The position numbers and the translations under genes are program-made. Positions 46,062 to 55,221 of a DNA stretch of 64,000 nt are shown here, in pieces (within the stretch, counting starts at the first letter, position 1; the number at the start of each line of letters is the position of its first letter). The notes beneath the pieces were generated by a model. That model made no database searches, was not told the DNA's origin, and saw nothing but the letters and a program-made list of their open reading frames with translations. Location of the stretch: contig NZ_WTYV01000002.1 in assembly GCF_009827655.1 (NCBI RefSeq), positions 248,657-312,656 on the forward strand, given 5' to 3'. The DNA is from Alteraurantiacibacter buctensis. Its GTDB lineage: Bacteria; Pseudomonadota; Alphaproteobacteria; Sphingomonadales; Sphingomonadaceae.

Positions 46062-46652
46062 ATGAGTAAAGCCAAGGCCGAAGGTGAGGCCAAGCCCAAG
46101 TCGGGCAAGATGAAGCTGATTATCGGCGCGGTGGTGCTGCTCGCCGCCGGTGCCGGGGGTGCCTATGGCGCAGTGGCGGCTGGCCTGCTTGGCCCGCACA
46201 CCGAAGAGGAGGAAGGCCCGAACGAGCCCGAACTGGTGCGCAAGGGCGAGGAAGACCCCTATGCCCCCGCAGCGGAAGGCGGCGAGGGTGAGGGCGAAGG
46301 CACCAGCCCCGTTTATGGCGAAGGCGGCAATGAATACCGCACGCTCTATTACATCTTCGAGGAAGGCTTCACCTCCAACCTCAAGGATAGCGCCGGTCTG
46401 GTCCAGGTCAGCCTGGCCGCTTCCACCCACCGCGACGGGCGGGTGATCCAGTGGCTGGCGATGCACGACCTGGCAATCCGCTCCGCCATCCTAGTGGAAC
46501 TGGCCAACACGCCGGAGGACGATGTCTATTCGGTGGAAGGCAAGGAGCGCCTGGCTGAGCGGCTGAAGGATGCCGTCAACCGCGTGCTGGAGGAAAACGA
46601 GGGCTTCGGCGGCGTCGACGAAGTGCTGTTCCGCAGCTTCCTGGTGCAGTGA
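46062..46652 (+). CDS. fliL: flagellar basal-body protein FliL
   Basis: A 196-residue protein with one N-terminal membrane helix (MKLIIGAVVLLAAGAGGAYGAVAAGLLG), an acidic linker and a periplasmic domain with TLYYIFEEGFTSNLKDSAGLVQVSLAAST and LAERLKDAVNRVLEENEGFGGVDEVLFRSFLVQ. FliL surrounds and supports the stator. TGAGGAG lies before the ATG. The fliM start follows its stop by four bases, as in most flagellar operons. Confidence 0.93.
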   Translation: MSKAKAEGEAKPKSGKMKLIIGAVVLLAAGAGGAYGAVAAGLLGPHTEEEEGPNEPELVRKGEEDPYAPAAEGGEGEGEGTSPVYGEGGNEYRTLYYIFEEGFTSNLKDSAGLVQVSLAASTHRDGRVIQWLAMHDLAIRSAILVELANTPEDDVYSVEGKERLAERLKDAVNRVLEENEGFGGVDEVLFRSFLVQ

Positions 46653-46656
46653 GGCA

Positions 46657-47571
46657 ATGCGGTCCGAAGGGTACCTGAAGGCCGAACGGGCCCTGGCGCA
46701 GCACAGCGAGCGGCTGGCCCGCCGCGCGCCCGAGCCGGACGAACTGGCCGCGCTGCTGGTTGCCGCCGCATCCAGGCTGGAGCAGGCGCTGGCGGATGAC
46801 CTGGCCGCGCTGCTGGGTGGCGATCGCCCGCAGGTAAGCTGCGGCAAGGTGGAACGCGCCGCCGCCCCGCGCCTGCACAAGATGATCGATGCCGTGGCGG
46901 TGAACTGGCTGTTTGCCGATGCCGCCGGGGGCGAACTGCTGGTCAGCCTGGGCCTGGGCGGGGCGCTGGCCCTGACCGACATGGTCTTCGGCGGCCCCGG
47001 TGCCGTGCCCGCCGTGCTGCCCGAACGCCTGCCCAAGTCTACCGACCTGGCGCTGGCGCGGGCCGCCGATGCCGTGGGCATTGCACTGGGCAAGGCGCTG
47101 GAGCGCGATGGGTCGCTGGCCCTGGCCGCGCGCCATGACGTGCTGGGCAAGCTTGTCCCCGCGCGCGACGAGGAAACCTTCCTGACCGTGCGCGCCCAGG
47201 TGGCCCAGGGCGAAGCCGCGCCGGTTGACCTGCTGCTGGTGCTGCGCCTGTCGCACGCCGCGCGCGTGCTGGCTGGAGGGGCAGTGGCCGCACCGGTGCT
47301 GAAACCAACGGCGGACTATGCCGCAACCAGCGAGCCCTTTGCCAGCGTGCCCCTGCCGCTGGTGGCTGTGCTGGCCGAAATCAAGCTGCCGGTGCGCCGC
47401 ATCACGGCGCTGAAGGCTGGCGACATCATCGCCCTGCCGATGCCGCGTGACGTGCCGCTGAAGCTGGGAACCAGGGAAATCGCGCGCGGACAGGCCGGTT
47501 CCGCCGATGGGCAGATGGCCCTGCGCATCACCTCTACCGGCTGGACCAAAAAGGACATGACCAATGGCTGA
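46657..47571 (+). CDS. fliM: flagellar motor switch protein FliM (no N-terminal CheY-binding motif)
   Basis: A 304-residue switch protein. The middle domain holds LALTDMVFGGPGAVPAVLPERLPKSTDLALARAADAVG with the GGxG motif, and the C-terminal SpoA domain ends AGSADGQMALRITSTG. The usual first 15 residues with an LSQDEIDALL-like CheY-binding peptide are missing: the protein begins MRSEGYLKAERALAQHSERL. Reading further upstream in frame, inside fliL, does not recover it. GAGG precedes the ATG. It overlaps fliN by eight bases. CheY may dock elsewhere on the switch. Confidence 0.9.
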   Translation: MRSEGYLKAERALAQHSERLARRAPEPDELAALLVAAASRLEQALADDLAALLGGDRPQVSCGKVERAAAPRLHKMIDAVAVNWLFADAAGGELLVSLGLGGALALTDMVFGGPGAVPAVLPERLPKSTDLALARAADAVGIALGKALERDGSLALAARHDVLGKLVPARDEETFLTVRAQVAQGEAAPVDLLLVLRLSHAARVLAGGAVAAPVLKPTADYAATSEPFASVPLPLVAVLAEIKLPVRRITALKAGDIIALPMPRDVPLKLGTREIARGQAGSADGQMALRITSTGWTKKDMTNG

Positions 47572-47833
47572 AGCATTTACCGGGCTGGACCTGATCCGCG
47601 ACGTTGACGTCTCGCTGACCGTGGAACTGGGCCGCGCCAAACTGCCGCTGGCCCGCGTGCTGGAACTGGCGGAGGACGCCGTGGTCCCGCTGGAGCGGCA
47701 GGTGGACGAGCTGTTCGACGTGATGGTCAACGGCAAGCTGATCGCCCGCGGCGAGGTGGTGGCCGATGGCAACCGCTTTGCCCTGCGCATCGTGGAACTG
47801 GCCACCGACAACCGCATGGCGGAGCGCGCCTGA
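47564..47833 (+). CDS. fliN: flagellar motor switch protein FliN
   Basis: An 89-residue SpoA-domain protein: LIRDVDVSLTVELGRAKLPLARVLELAEDAVVPLERQVDELFDVMVNGKLIARGEVV is typical from end to end. It forms the lower C ring with FliM and receives FliH. It has the minimal length, without N-terminal extension. It overlaps fliM by eight bases and fliO by one base. Confidence 0.95.
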   Translation: MAEAFTGLDLIRDVDVSLTVELGRAKLPLARVLELAEDAVVPLERQVDELFDVMVNGKLIARGEVVADGNRFALRIVELATDNRMAERA

Positions 47834-48126
47834 TGGTCTGGTACGTGGTCAAGCTGCTGGTGCTGCTGCCGCTGCTGGCCGGCATGATCTGGGGCAGTAT
47901 TTGGCTGACCCGCAAGCTGCAGGGCCAGATGGTGGCCCGCAGCGGCACCAAGGCCGCACGGCTGGTGGAGACGACCATGCTCGCCCCCGGCCTGAAGCTG
48001 GCGGTAATCGAATTCCACGGTCGCGAGATCCTGGTGGGCGCCAGCAAGAACGGCCTGGTGCGCCTGGCCGAGAGCGAGCCGCTGCCGCCGCCCGACCGCT
48101 TCCCGCTGGTTGAGGAGAACCTGTGA
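47833..48126 (+). CDS. fliO: flagellar biosynthesis protein FliO
   Basis: A 97-residue protein with one N-terminal membrane helix ([22 protein letters not shown]) and a small cytosolic domain with [32 protein letters not shown] sequence. FliO helps assemble the FliP ring. Its place between fliN and fliP and its overlaps (one base on each side) support the call despite low conservation of the family. Confidence 0.88.
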   Translation: MVWYVVKLLVLLPLLAGMIWGSIWLTRKLQGQMVARSGTKAARLVETTMLAPGLKLAVIEFHGREILVGASKNGLVRLAESEPLPPPDRFPLVEENL

Positions 48127-48914
48127 TGCGCCGCGCGATCGTGCTGGCACTCGCTGTGGTGGCCGCGCTTCTTCCGGAATTTGTCCAGGCGATGGCCCCC
48201 GTTGCGTCGGAGGCCGCCGGACCAGCCGCAGCGGGATTGGGCGGTGCGCTGGAGCGGGCGATGGGCGGCGCCAACGGCGGGGCACCGCTCAGCATGAGCC
48301 TGCAGCTGCTGCTGCTGATGGGCCTGCTGACGATTTTGCCCGCGCTGGTGCTGATGATGACCAGCTTCACCCGCATCATCATAGTACTGGCGATCCTGCG
48401 CCAGGCGCTGGGCCTGCAGCAATCGCCGCCCAACCAGGTGCTGATCGGCCTGTCGCTGTTCCTCAGCCTGTTCATCATGGCCCCCACGCTGGAGCAGGTG
48501 AACCAGAGCGCCATCGAACCCTATGCCGCCGGCCAGATCGAGGCCGATGCCGCGATCAGCAACGCCGGCGATGCTTTCCACGCCTTCATGGTGCGCCAGA
48601 CGCGCGAGACGGACCTGGCCATGTTTGCCGACATGGCCGGGCATGACGAGCCTTTCGCCAGCCCGCAGGACGTGCCGTTCTCGATCCTCCTCCCCAGCTT
48701 CGTGACCAGCGAGCTGAAGACTGCCTTCCAGATCGGCTTCATGATCTTCCTGCCCTTCCTGGTGATCGACCTGGTGGTGGCATCGGTGCTGATGAGCCTG
48801 GGCATGATGATGCTGAGCCCCACGATCATATCCCTGCCGTTCAAGTTGTTGCTGTTCGTTCTTGTCGACGGATGGGCGCTGCTGATGGGCAGCCTTGCGA
48901 TGAGTTTCGCGTAG
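48126..48914 (+). CDS. fliP: flagellar export gate protein FliP
   Basis: A 262-residue membrane protein with an N-terminal signal-like segment cleaved near FVQA and four helices. Diagnostic stretches are [86 protein letters not shown] and [16 protein letters not shown]. Five copies form the core of the export channel with FliQ and FliR. The ATG at 48126 overlaps the fliO stop. Confidence 0.96.
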   Translation: MRRAIVLALAVVAALLPEFVQAMAPVASEAAGPAAAGLGGALERAMGGANGGAPLSMSLQLLLLMGLLTILPALVLMMTSFTRIIIVLAILRQALGLQQSPPNQVLIGLSLFLSLFIMAPTLEQVNQSAIEPYAAGQIEADAAISNAGDAFHAFMVRQTRETDLAMFADMAGHDEPFASPQDVPFSILLPSFVTSELKTAFQIGFMIFLPFLVIDLVVASVLMSLGMMMLSPTIISLPFKLLLFVLVDGWALLMGSLAMSFA

Positions 48915-48918
48915 AGCC

Positions 48919-49194
48919 ATGGACCAGTCCGCCAACCTCTTCGCACTGGTCGACCAGGCGCTGTGGATCACCGCACTGGTGGTGGGGCCGATCCTGCTGG
49001 CCACCCTGGCCGTAGGCCTGGTGGTGGGCGTGGTGCAGGCCGCCACGTCGATCCAGGAGCAGACGCTGACCTTCGTGCCCAAGCTGGCCGTGGTGGCCGT
49101 GGTGCTGGTGGTGCTGGGGGCCAGCATGATGGGCCTGATCGTTGATTTTACCGAGGAGATATTTGCCCAGATCGCCGGGATTTCCGCCGCATGA
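48919..49194 (+). CDS. fliQ: flagellar export gate protein FliQ
   Basis: A 91-residue protein with two membrane helices. VGPILLATLAVGLVVGVVQAATSIQEQTLTFVPKLAVVAVVLVVLGASMMGLIVDFTEEIF is characteristic. It wraps around FliP/FliR in the gate. It starts four bases after fliP and overlaps fliR by four bases. Confidence 0.95.
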   Translation: MDQSANLFALVDQALWITALVVGPILLATLAVGLVVGVVQAATSIQEQTLTFVPKLAVVAVVLVVLGASMMGLIVDFTEEIFAQIAGISAA

Positions 49195-49973
49195 ACCTGG
49201 GGATCCTGGGTCTCGGCGTGCTGGAAGGGCAGCTGTGGCAACTGCTGTTCGTGATGGTGCGCGTGGGCGCTGCGCTGGTGGCGGCCCCTATATTCGGCGC
49301 GCGCAGCGTGCCGGTGCAGGTGCGCATTGTGCTGGCCGCCGTGGTGGGCATCTTCGTGCTCAACTGGGTGCCGGTTTCCCTGCCACAAGACATGACCGCC
49401 CTGTCGACCATAGTGGCGATCGCCACCGAGGCGGTGATCGGCTTCACGCTGGGCTTCGTGCTGCAACTGGCCTTTGCGGCGCCGCTGGTGGCGGCCGAGC
49501 AGATCGGCGGCGCGATGGGCATGGCCATGGTGACGGCGGTTGACCCGACCAGCGGCAACCAGTCCGGCGCCATCGGCCAGTTGTTCGGCATCGTGCTGGC
49601 GCTGGTGTTCCTGGCCGTGGGCGGGCACCTCCTCTGGTTGCGGCTGGTGGTGGAAAGCTATAGCCTGATCCCGCCCGGCAGCGGCTGGGACGTGGGCGAG
49701 CGCGGCTGGCTGGTGGCCAGCTACCTGACGCAAGGGCTGGCAACCGCAGTGGCGATTGCCCTGCCAGTCACGCTGGTGCTGCTGCTGGTGCAACTGGTGA
49801 CCGGCGTGATCAGCCGCTCCGCCCCCTCATTGAATCTGTTTGCCCTGGGCCTGCCTGCGGGCGTGCTGGCAGGCATCGCCGCTCTGATCCTGGCCGCGCC
49901 GGTGCTCAACGCCCAGTTCGTGGCCTTGGCCACCACGGCCATCGAACAGGCAGGGGAAGCCGTCCAGCCATGA
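49191..49973 (+). CDS. fliR: flagellar export gate protein FliR
   Basis: A 260-residue protein with about six membrane helices. VGAALVAAPIFGARSVPVQVRIVLAAVVGIFV, EAVIGFTLGFVLQLAFAAPLVAAEQIGGAMGMAM and SGAIGQLFGIVLALVFLAVGGHLLWLRLVVESY are FliR marks. One copy completes the FliP5-FliQ4-FliR1 gate. It overlaps fliQ and flhB by four bases each. Confidence 0.95.
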   Translation: MNLGILGLGVLEGQLWQLLFVMVRVGAALVAAPIFGARSVPVQVRIVLAAVVGIFVLNWVPVSLPQDMTALSTIVAIATEAVIGFTLGFVLQLAFAAPLVAAEQIGGAMGMAMVTAVDPTSGNQSGAIGQLFGIVLALVFLAVGGHLLWLRLVVESYSLIPPGSGWDVGERGWLVASYLTQGLATAVAIALPVTLVLLLVQLVTGVISRSAPSLNLFALGLPAGVLAGIAALILAAPVLNAQFVALATTAIEQAGEAVQP

Positions 49974-51127
49974 GCGAGCAGGCCGCAGGCGAGAAGAGTT
50001 TCGAGCCAACCGAAAAGAAGCTGAAAGACGCCGCCGACAAGGGCAATGTCCTGCGGTCAAAGGAGGTCGCCACCGCCGTCGCCATGCTGGTTGGCGCGCT
50101 GTGGCTGAAGCTGGCTGGCCCGTGGATGCTGGCAGTGATCGAGGGGACGGCGGAACGCTCGCTCACCTTCGACCGCTCGGCGCTGACCGATTTCCAGCCC
50201 GGCCGGATCATGACCGACCTGCTCTATGCCGCCCTGCCGCCGCTGTTCACGCTGGGGCTGGCGGTGATTGCCGTGACCATGGTGGCGCAGCTTGCCGTGG
50301 GGCAGGGGCGCTGGGTCCTGGGGAACCTTGCCCCCAAGGCCGAGCGGCTCAGTCCGCTGGCAGGCTTTAAGCGGATGTTCGGCCTCACCAGCCTGATCGA
50401 ACTGGGCAAGAGCTTTGCCAAGCTGGGCCTTCTCGGCGCCATCGCGTGGTACTGGGGCACGGCCAACCTTTCCGCCATGCTGGTGCTGGGGCAGGGCGAA
50501 CTGTCGGGCCAGCTTTCCGCCGCCTGGGCCGCGATTGCCGACCTGCTGCTGCTGCTGGCCGCAGGCCTAGCCGTGATCGCCATGATCGACTGGCCGATCC
50601 AGTTCTTCCGCCACCGCCAGCAACTGATGATGACCATGCAGGAGCTGAAGGACGAGGCCAAGGAAGCCGAAGGCAGCCCGGAAAAGAAGCAGGCCATCCG
50701 CCAGCGCCAGCGCGACATGGCGCGCGGCGGGGTGGCGGGCGCAATGAAGCAGGCCCAGTTCGTCATCACCAACCCCAGCCATTTCGCCGTGGCCATGGCC
50801 TATGACCCTGCCGTGGCTCTGGCACCTTACGTGCTGGCCAAGGGGCGTGACGAGAAGGCCCTGGCGATGAAGGACCTGGCGCGCGAAATGGCCCTGCCCA
50901 CGCTGGAATACCCGCAGCTTGCCCGCGCCGTATATTTTACCACGCGCGAAAACCAGATGGTCCGCAGCGAGCTGTACGGCGCCATTGCCAGCGTGCTGGC
51001 CTTCGTCATGGCGCTGAAGCGCGGCGATCCCATGGAGCGGCCGCAGGTGGCCGTGCCGGTGGAACTGCGGTTCGATGCCGATGGCCGGGTGAACGGCATT
51101 AATCCTGGCCAGCGCAGGCCGTCCTGA
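49970..51127 (+). CDS. flhB: flagellar export switch protein FlhB
   Basis: A 385-residue gate protein. EKSFEPTEKKLKDAADKGNVLRSKEV is the conserved N-terminus, four membrane helices follow, and the cytosolic part holds the autocleavage site as N268-P269-S270-H271 (NPSH instead of the usual NPTH). DEKALAMKDLAREMALPTLEYPQLARAVYFTTRENQ is the typical C-terminal domain. It switches export from hook to filament proteins with FliK. It overlaps fliR by four bases. Confidence 0.95.
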   Translation: MSEQAAGEKSFEPTEKKLKDAADKGNVLRSKEVATAVAMLVGALWLKLAGPWMLAVIEGTAERSLTFDRSALTDFQPGRIMTDLLYAALPPLFTLGLAVIAVTMVAQLAVGQGRWVLGNLAPKAERLSPLAGFKRMFGLTSLIELGKSFAKLGLLGAIAWYWGTANLSAMLVLGQGELSGQLSAAWAAIADLLLLLAAGLAVIAMIDWPIQFFRHRQQLMMTMQELKDEAKEAEGSPEKKQAIRQRQRDMARGGVAGAMKQAQFVITNPSHFAVAMAYDPAVALAPYVLAKGRDEKALAMKDLAREMALPTLEYPQLARAVYFTTRENQMVRSELYGAIASVLAFVMALKRGDPMERPQVAVPVELRFDADGRVNGINPGQRRPS

Positions 51128-51132
51128 CAGCC

Positions 51133-52587
51133 ATGGTAAGCGCAACAACCTCGTCCGGCTCATCCTCCCTCGTCGCGGCTTTCGGCGGGGGCAGCGGGGT
51201 TGACATGCAGAAGCTGGCGAGCGACCTGGCCGAAGCCCGCTTCCTGACCCAGAAGACCCAGCTGGAAAGCCGGGGCGAACTGCTCGACGCGCGCATTTCC
51301 GGTGCCTCCACGCTCAGGAACCAGCTGACCCAGTTGGCGAGCGCCCTAGGGGACCGGATCCGCAACGGCGACCTGGCCCCAGCCGCCGTGCTGGGCAATT
51401 CCTCGGTTGCGCAAGCCGGCGTTCTGCCCGGCGGGATCGGCTCTGGCAGCTACACCCTTGAGGTGAACCACCTGGCCGCAGCGCAGACGCTGGCCAGCAA
51501 GCCCTATGCCGCCGGCACCGACCTGGTGGGCGAGGGGCAGCTGACGATCACCTTCGGCAATTTCAACGGCACCTCCACGCTCACCCCCGATGCGGCGCGC
51601 ACCCCGGTGAACATCGACGTGACGGCAACCGATACCCTAGCCGATGTGGCCACCAGGATCCGCGCCAGCGGGGCCGGTCTCAACGCCTATGTCGCGCAGA
51701 CGGCCACCGGCGCGCGGCTGGTGGTGAAGGGAGCGGACGGGGCGGCCAGCGGGTTCGAGATCAGCGCCAGCGGGGCCAGCGCCAGCGGCGGCACGCCTGC
51801 TGCGGGGCAGATCGACTACCTGGCCTGGGGCGCGGCCACCGACAGCGGCCAGCGCACCGCTACGGCCCGCGATGCCGATTTCGTGTTCGACGGCCTGCCG
51901 ATGACCAGCGCCAGCAACAAGGTCACCGGCCTGCCCGGCGCGCTGGTGCTGACCCTCACCGGCGAGAACCCCGGTGCGCCGACCAGCATCACCTTTGCTG
52001 ACAAGAGCAAGCAGATCACCGCGATGATGGGCGATTTCGTCACCGCGCTGAACGAGATTGCTGGCACCGTGGCGGAACTGGCCAATCCCAAGGGTGGCGA
52101 CCTCGGCAGCGATCCGGGTACGCGGGCGCTAAAGCGCGCTCTGGCGGGCCTTAGCACGGCGGTGGTCATGCCCGGCGCAGCCGAAGGTGAGCCTAGCACG
52201 CTGGCCGACCTGGGCCTGGCGGTGAACCGCGACGGCACCTTCCGCCTCGATACCGCGCGGCTGCAAAGCACGCTGACCAGCAACCTGGCCGCCGCCGGGG
52301 CGATGTTCACCACCGGCCTCAAGGGCGTTTACGCCACGATCGACAACCTGGCCCGCAGCGCCTCCACCAGGGGTGATCCGGGGTCGCTGGGCGGATCGAT
52401 CGAGCGCTACGCCAGCCAGAAGGCGCAACTGACCGAAAAACTGTCGACCATTGCCGAGAGCCAGGAAAAGCTGCGCGAGCAACTGGCCAGGCAGTTTACC
52501 TGGGCCGATCGCAACGTGGCCACATCGCAAAGCACCCTGAGCTTCATCAGGAACCAAGTGGCGATGTGGACCAATGCGGGGAACTGA
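51133..52587 (+). CDS. fliD: flagellar filament cap protein FliD
   Basis: A 484-residue cap protein. The N-terminal domain has FGGGSGVDMQKLASDLAEARFLTQKTQLESRGELLDARISGASTLRNQL, and the C-terminal FliD domain shows LADLGLAVNRDGTFRLDTARLQSTL and IERYASQKAQLTEKLSTIAESQEKLREQLARQFTWADRNVATSQSTLSFIRNQVAMW. It folds flagellin at the tip. It follows flhB after five bases and ends just before fliS. Confidence 0.95.
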   Translation: MVSATTSSGSSSLVAAFGGGSGVDMQKLASDLAEARFLTQKTQLESRGELLDARISGASTLRNQLTQLASALGDRIRNGDLAPAAVLGNSSVAQAGVLPGGIGSGSYTLEVNHLAAAQTLASKPYAAGTDLVGEGQLTITFGNFNGTSTLTPDAARTPVNIDVTATDTLADVATRIRASGAGLNAYVAQTATGARLVVKGADGAASGFEISASGASASGGTPAAGQIDYLAWGAATDSGQRTATARDADFVFDGLPMTSASNKVTGLPGALVLTLTGENPGAPTSITFADKSKQITAMMGDFVTALNEIAGTVAELANPKGGDLGSDPGTRALKRALAGLSTAVVMPGAAEGEPSTLADLGLAVNRDGTFRLDTARLQSTLTSNLAAAGAMFTTGLKGVYATIDNLARSASTRGDPGSLGGSIERYASQKAQLTEKLSTIAESQEKLREQLARQFTWADRNVATSQSTLSFIRNQVAMWTNAGN

Positions 52588-52588
52588 C

Positions 52589-52981
52589 GTGTTGCGCGCC
52601 GTTGACCCGCACGAAGCCTATCGCCGCGTGGAACTGGATGCCCGCGTGTCCGGTTCCCACGGGGCCGACCTTGTCCGCCTGTGCCTGCGCGAGGTGGACG
52701 TGGCGCTGGGCCAGGCGCTGTGGGCGCAGGACAACCAGCGGCCCGACGTGCGCCGCCGCGCGCTGGAGCGGGCGCAGAACGGCCTCGGTGCCCTGCGGCT
52801 GGGGGTTGACCGGCAAAACCCCGTCGCGCCCGCTTTGCTGGCCTTCTACGAAGGGCTTGCCGCTGCCGTGGCGCAGAACCAGGTGCGCTTCGACCCCGCG
52901 AAAGTGGCCGCGGTGCGGGCCGACCTGGTGGAAGTGTCGGGCGCCATGCTGGGCCAGCGGGCGCTGGGCCGCGCGGCTTAG
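52589..52981 (+). CDS. fliS: flagellin export chaperone FliS
   Basis: A helical protein of about 130 residues. HEAYRRVELDARVSGSHGADLVRLCLREVDVALGQAL and VAPALLAFYEGLAAAVAQNQVRFDPAKVAAVRADLVEVSGAM follow the FliS pattern. I prefer the GTG at 52589, six bases after GGGGA; an ATG at 52574 inside fliD is the alternative. It binds the flagellin C-terminus before export. It is the last gene of the fli operon and overlaps the 3' end of the convergent regulator gene by four bases. Confidence 0.85.
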   Translation: MLRAVDPHEAYRRVELDARVSGSHGADLVRLCLREVDVALGQALWAQDNQRPDVRRRALERAQNGLGALRLGVDRQNPVAPALLAFYEGLAAAVAQNQVRFDPAKVAAVRADLVEVSGAMLGQRALGRAA

Positions 52982-53895
52982 CCTTGCACCTCCGCCAGCG
53001 CGCCGCCCCGCTTGCGCTGCTTCAGGTCTGCCCGCCACTGGGCCGGCGAAATCCCGAAATGGCGGGTGAAGAAACGCGAGAAGTAGGCCGGGTCCGCCAG
53101 TCCCACGCTCTCGCCCACCTGCGCCACCGACAGGGCGGAAAAGGCCAGCAGCCGCTGCGCTTCCAGCATGGCGCGCTGGTCACGGATTGCGGTGGGTGAC
53201 TGGCCGGTCACGGCGCAGGCCTCCCGCAGCGAGGTTTCGCTGACCCCCAGCATACGGGCGATGGTCGAGAGCGGCTCGCGCAGGCGATAGCGCTGCTCCA
53301 CCAGCTCGCGATAGCGGGCCAGCAGCGCGCGCTGGCGCGCCGTGCCCTCGGGCGGATCGGCGGCGCGTTGCAGGCGGCGGGCGGCCAGCACCAGCACGGC
53401 GAGCAACCCCGCGTGGAGGGCGGCTGCCTGGCCCAGTCCGGCCCACGACAGCTCGCGGTCGATCCGGCCCATCGCCCGGTCGATTTCGGCGGCATCGTCC
53501 GCGTCCAGCGCGATGCAACTGGGCATGGCAAACAGGGCGGCAAGTTCGGGATAGGTGGCCAGCACCTGGCTCAACTGCACCTCGGCCACGGTTAATACGT
53601 GACCCTTCGATTCGGTGGTCCAGGTGAAGCCGTGCACGCAGCGCGCGGGTACCGCCAGCAGGGCGGGGGCGGTGAAGGGGAAGCTTTCCGCCTCGTACTG
53701 GATCGTGCCGCCGCCCTCGGCGATCAGCAGCAGGTGGTTGAGATCGCTGTGCTTGTGCGGGGCGATGCGCCAGTTGCCGGGGCGGCTACGGGTAGCCAGA
53801 TCCTCCACATGCAGGAAATCCGGGTCCGCCACCTGGCTCGGCTCGCCATAGAGGAAGAAGTGGGGCAGCGGTTGCTCGGTCATCGTGGTCGGCAC
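52978..53895 (-). CDS. AraC-family regulator, PobR-like
   Basis: A 305-residue activator with an N-terminal cupin-like sensor (WRIAPHKHSDLNHLLLIAEGGGTIQYEAESFPF) and a C-terminal AraC/XylS DNA-binding domain with two helix-turn-helix units (STIARMLGVSETSLREA and SVAQVGESVGLADPAYFSRFFTRHFGISPAQWR). It is divergent from pobA, the arrangement of pobR-pobA pairs where it activates pobA with 4-hydroxybenzoate. The GTG at 53895 has GGGAGG seven bases upstream, better than the ATG at 53883. Confidence 0.85.
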   Translation of the reverse strand: MPTTMTEQPLPHFFLYGEPSQVADPDFLHVEDLATRSRPGNWRIAPHKHSDLNHLLLIAEGGGTIQYEAESFPFTAPALLAVPARCVHGFTWTTESKGHVLTVAEVQLSQVLATYPELAALFAMPSCIALDADDAAEIDRAMGRIDRELSWAGLGQAAALHAGLLAVLVLAARRLQRAADPPEGTARQRALLARYRELVEQRYRLREPLSTIARMLGVSETSLREACAVTGQSPTAIRDQRAMLEAQRLLAFSALSVAQVGESVGLADPAYFSRFFTRHFGISPAQWRADLKQRKRGGALAEVQG

Positions 53896-54002
53896 TTTAG
53901 GCCCTCCCGTTGAATAGTCCAAGTCTGTCGCTGGCAATGCCATTGGCCGCGCGTGGCGTGCCGCGTAAGCCATGCCGCAAAATTGGCGAGAGGATCAGCT
54001 CC
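53896..54002. promoter_or_regulatory. divergent pobR-like/pobA promoter region
   Basis: These 107 bases must hold both promoters. Imperfect inverted elements around TGGCAATGCCATTGGC (about 53932-53947) are a possible AraC-type operator. No clear -35/-10 pair could be fixed by eye. Confidence 0.4.
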
Positions 54003-55172
54003 ATGAAAACCCAGGTTTGCATCATCGGCGCAGGGCCCGCAGGGCTGCTGCTGGGCCACCTGCTAAAGGCCGAAGGCGTGGATTGCGTGGTGCTGGAACA
54101 GCGCGATCCGGACTATGTGCTGGGCCGCATCCGCGCCGGCGTGCTGGAAAACATCACCGTCAGCCTGATGGAGCGGCTGGGGCTTGATGCCCGCCTGAAG
54201 GCCGAAGGGTTGCCCGAGGACGGCTTCAACCTGGCCGATGGCGAACGGCTGATCCGCATTCCGATCCGCGAGCTGACCGGCCAGCAGGTGTGGGTCTATG
54301 GCCAGACCGAGATCACCAAGGACCTGATGGACGCCGCCCCGGAACGTGGGCTGGAGGTGATCTACGAGGCCGAGGGCGTTGCGCTGCACGATGTGGACAG
54401 CGATGCGCCCTATGTCACCTACACCAAGGACGGGGCACAGCAGCGGGTGGACTGCCGCTTCATCGCCGGCTGCGATGGCTATCACGGCCCCAGCCGCCAG
54501 GCCGTGCCCGCCAGCGTGGGGCAGGTGTTCGAGCGGGTCTATCCGTTCGGTTGGCTGGGCATCCTGGCCGATGTGCCGCCGTGCAACCATGAACTGATCT
54601 ATGCCAACCATGAACGCGGCTTTGCGCTCGCCAGTATGCGCAGCCACACGCGCAGCCGCTATTACGTGGACGTGGCGCTGACTGAGAAGCTGGAAGACTG
54701 GCCGGACGAGCGGCTGTGGGACGAACTGGCGATCCGCCTGGGCCCCGATGCCGCCGCCAACATGACGCGCGGCCCGGCCATCGAAAAGTCCATCGCTCCC
54801 TTACGCAGCTTCGTGTTCACGCCGATGCGCCACGGCAGCCTGCTGCTGTGCGGCGATGCGGCGCACATCGTGCCGCCCACGGGAGCCAAGGGCCTGAACC
54901 TGGCGGCATCGGACGTGCACTATGCCAGCGCGGCGCTGGTAGCCTATTTCAAGGGTGGCGATGCCGATGCCGTGGCCGGTTACTCCGCCAAGGCGCTGGC
55001 CCGCGTGTGGCAATGCGAGCGGTTCAGCTGGCAACTGACCAAGCTGATGCACCGTTTCCCGGAAGATGGCCCGTTCGAACGCGCGATGCAGGTGGCTGAG
55101 CTGGACTACATCGCGGGCAGCCGCGCCGCGCAACTGGTGATCGCCGAGAACTACGTGGGCCTGCCAGTCTGA
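54003..55172 (+). CDS. pobA: 4-hydroxybenzoate 3-monooxygenase
   Basis: A 389-residue group A flavoprotein hydroxylase that converts 4-hydroxybenzoate to protocatechuate with NADPH and oxygen. The FAD-binding GxGxxG is at residues 9-14 (GAGPAG), RIRAGVLENITVSLMERLG and CRFIAGCDGYHGPSRQAVP (DG motif) follow, and CGDAAHIVPPTGAKGLNLAASDV is the second FAD site. Length equals that of Pseudomonas PobA (394). The ATG follows GAGAGGA. The divergent AraC regulator supports the assignment. Confidence 0.95.
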   Translation: MKTQVCIIGAGPAGLLLGHLLKAEGVDCVVLEQRDPDYVLGRIRAGVLENITVSLMERLGLDARLKAEGLPEDGFNLADGERLIRIPIRELTGQQVWVYGQTEITKDLMDAAPERGLEVIYEAEGVALHDVDSDAPYVTYTKDGAQQRVDCRFIAGCDGYHGPSRQAVPASVGQVFERVYPFGWLGILADVPPCNHELIYANHERGFALASMRSHTRSRYYVDVALTEKLEDWPDERLWDELAIRLGPDAAANMTRGPAIEKSIAPLRSFVFTPMRHGSLLLCGDAAHIVPPTGAKGLNLAASDVHYASAALVAYFKGGDADAVAGYSAKALARVWQCERFSWQLTKLMHRFPEDGPFERAMQVAELDYIAGSRAAQLVIAENYVGLPV

Positions 55173-55221
55173 TCGGCCTGTCGCAACCTCTTGCCACGGG
55201 CATCCGGACTGGGCATATACT

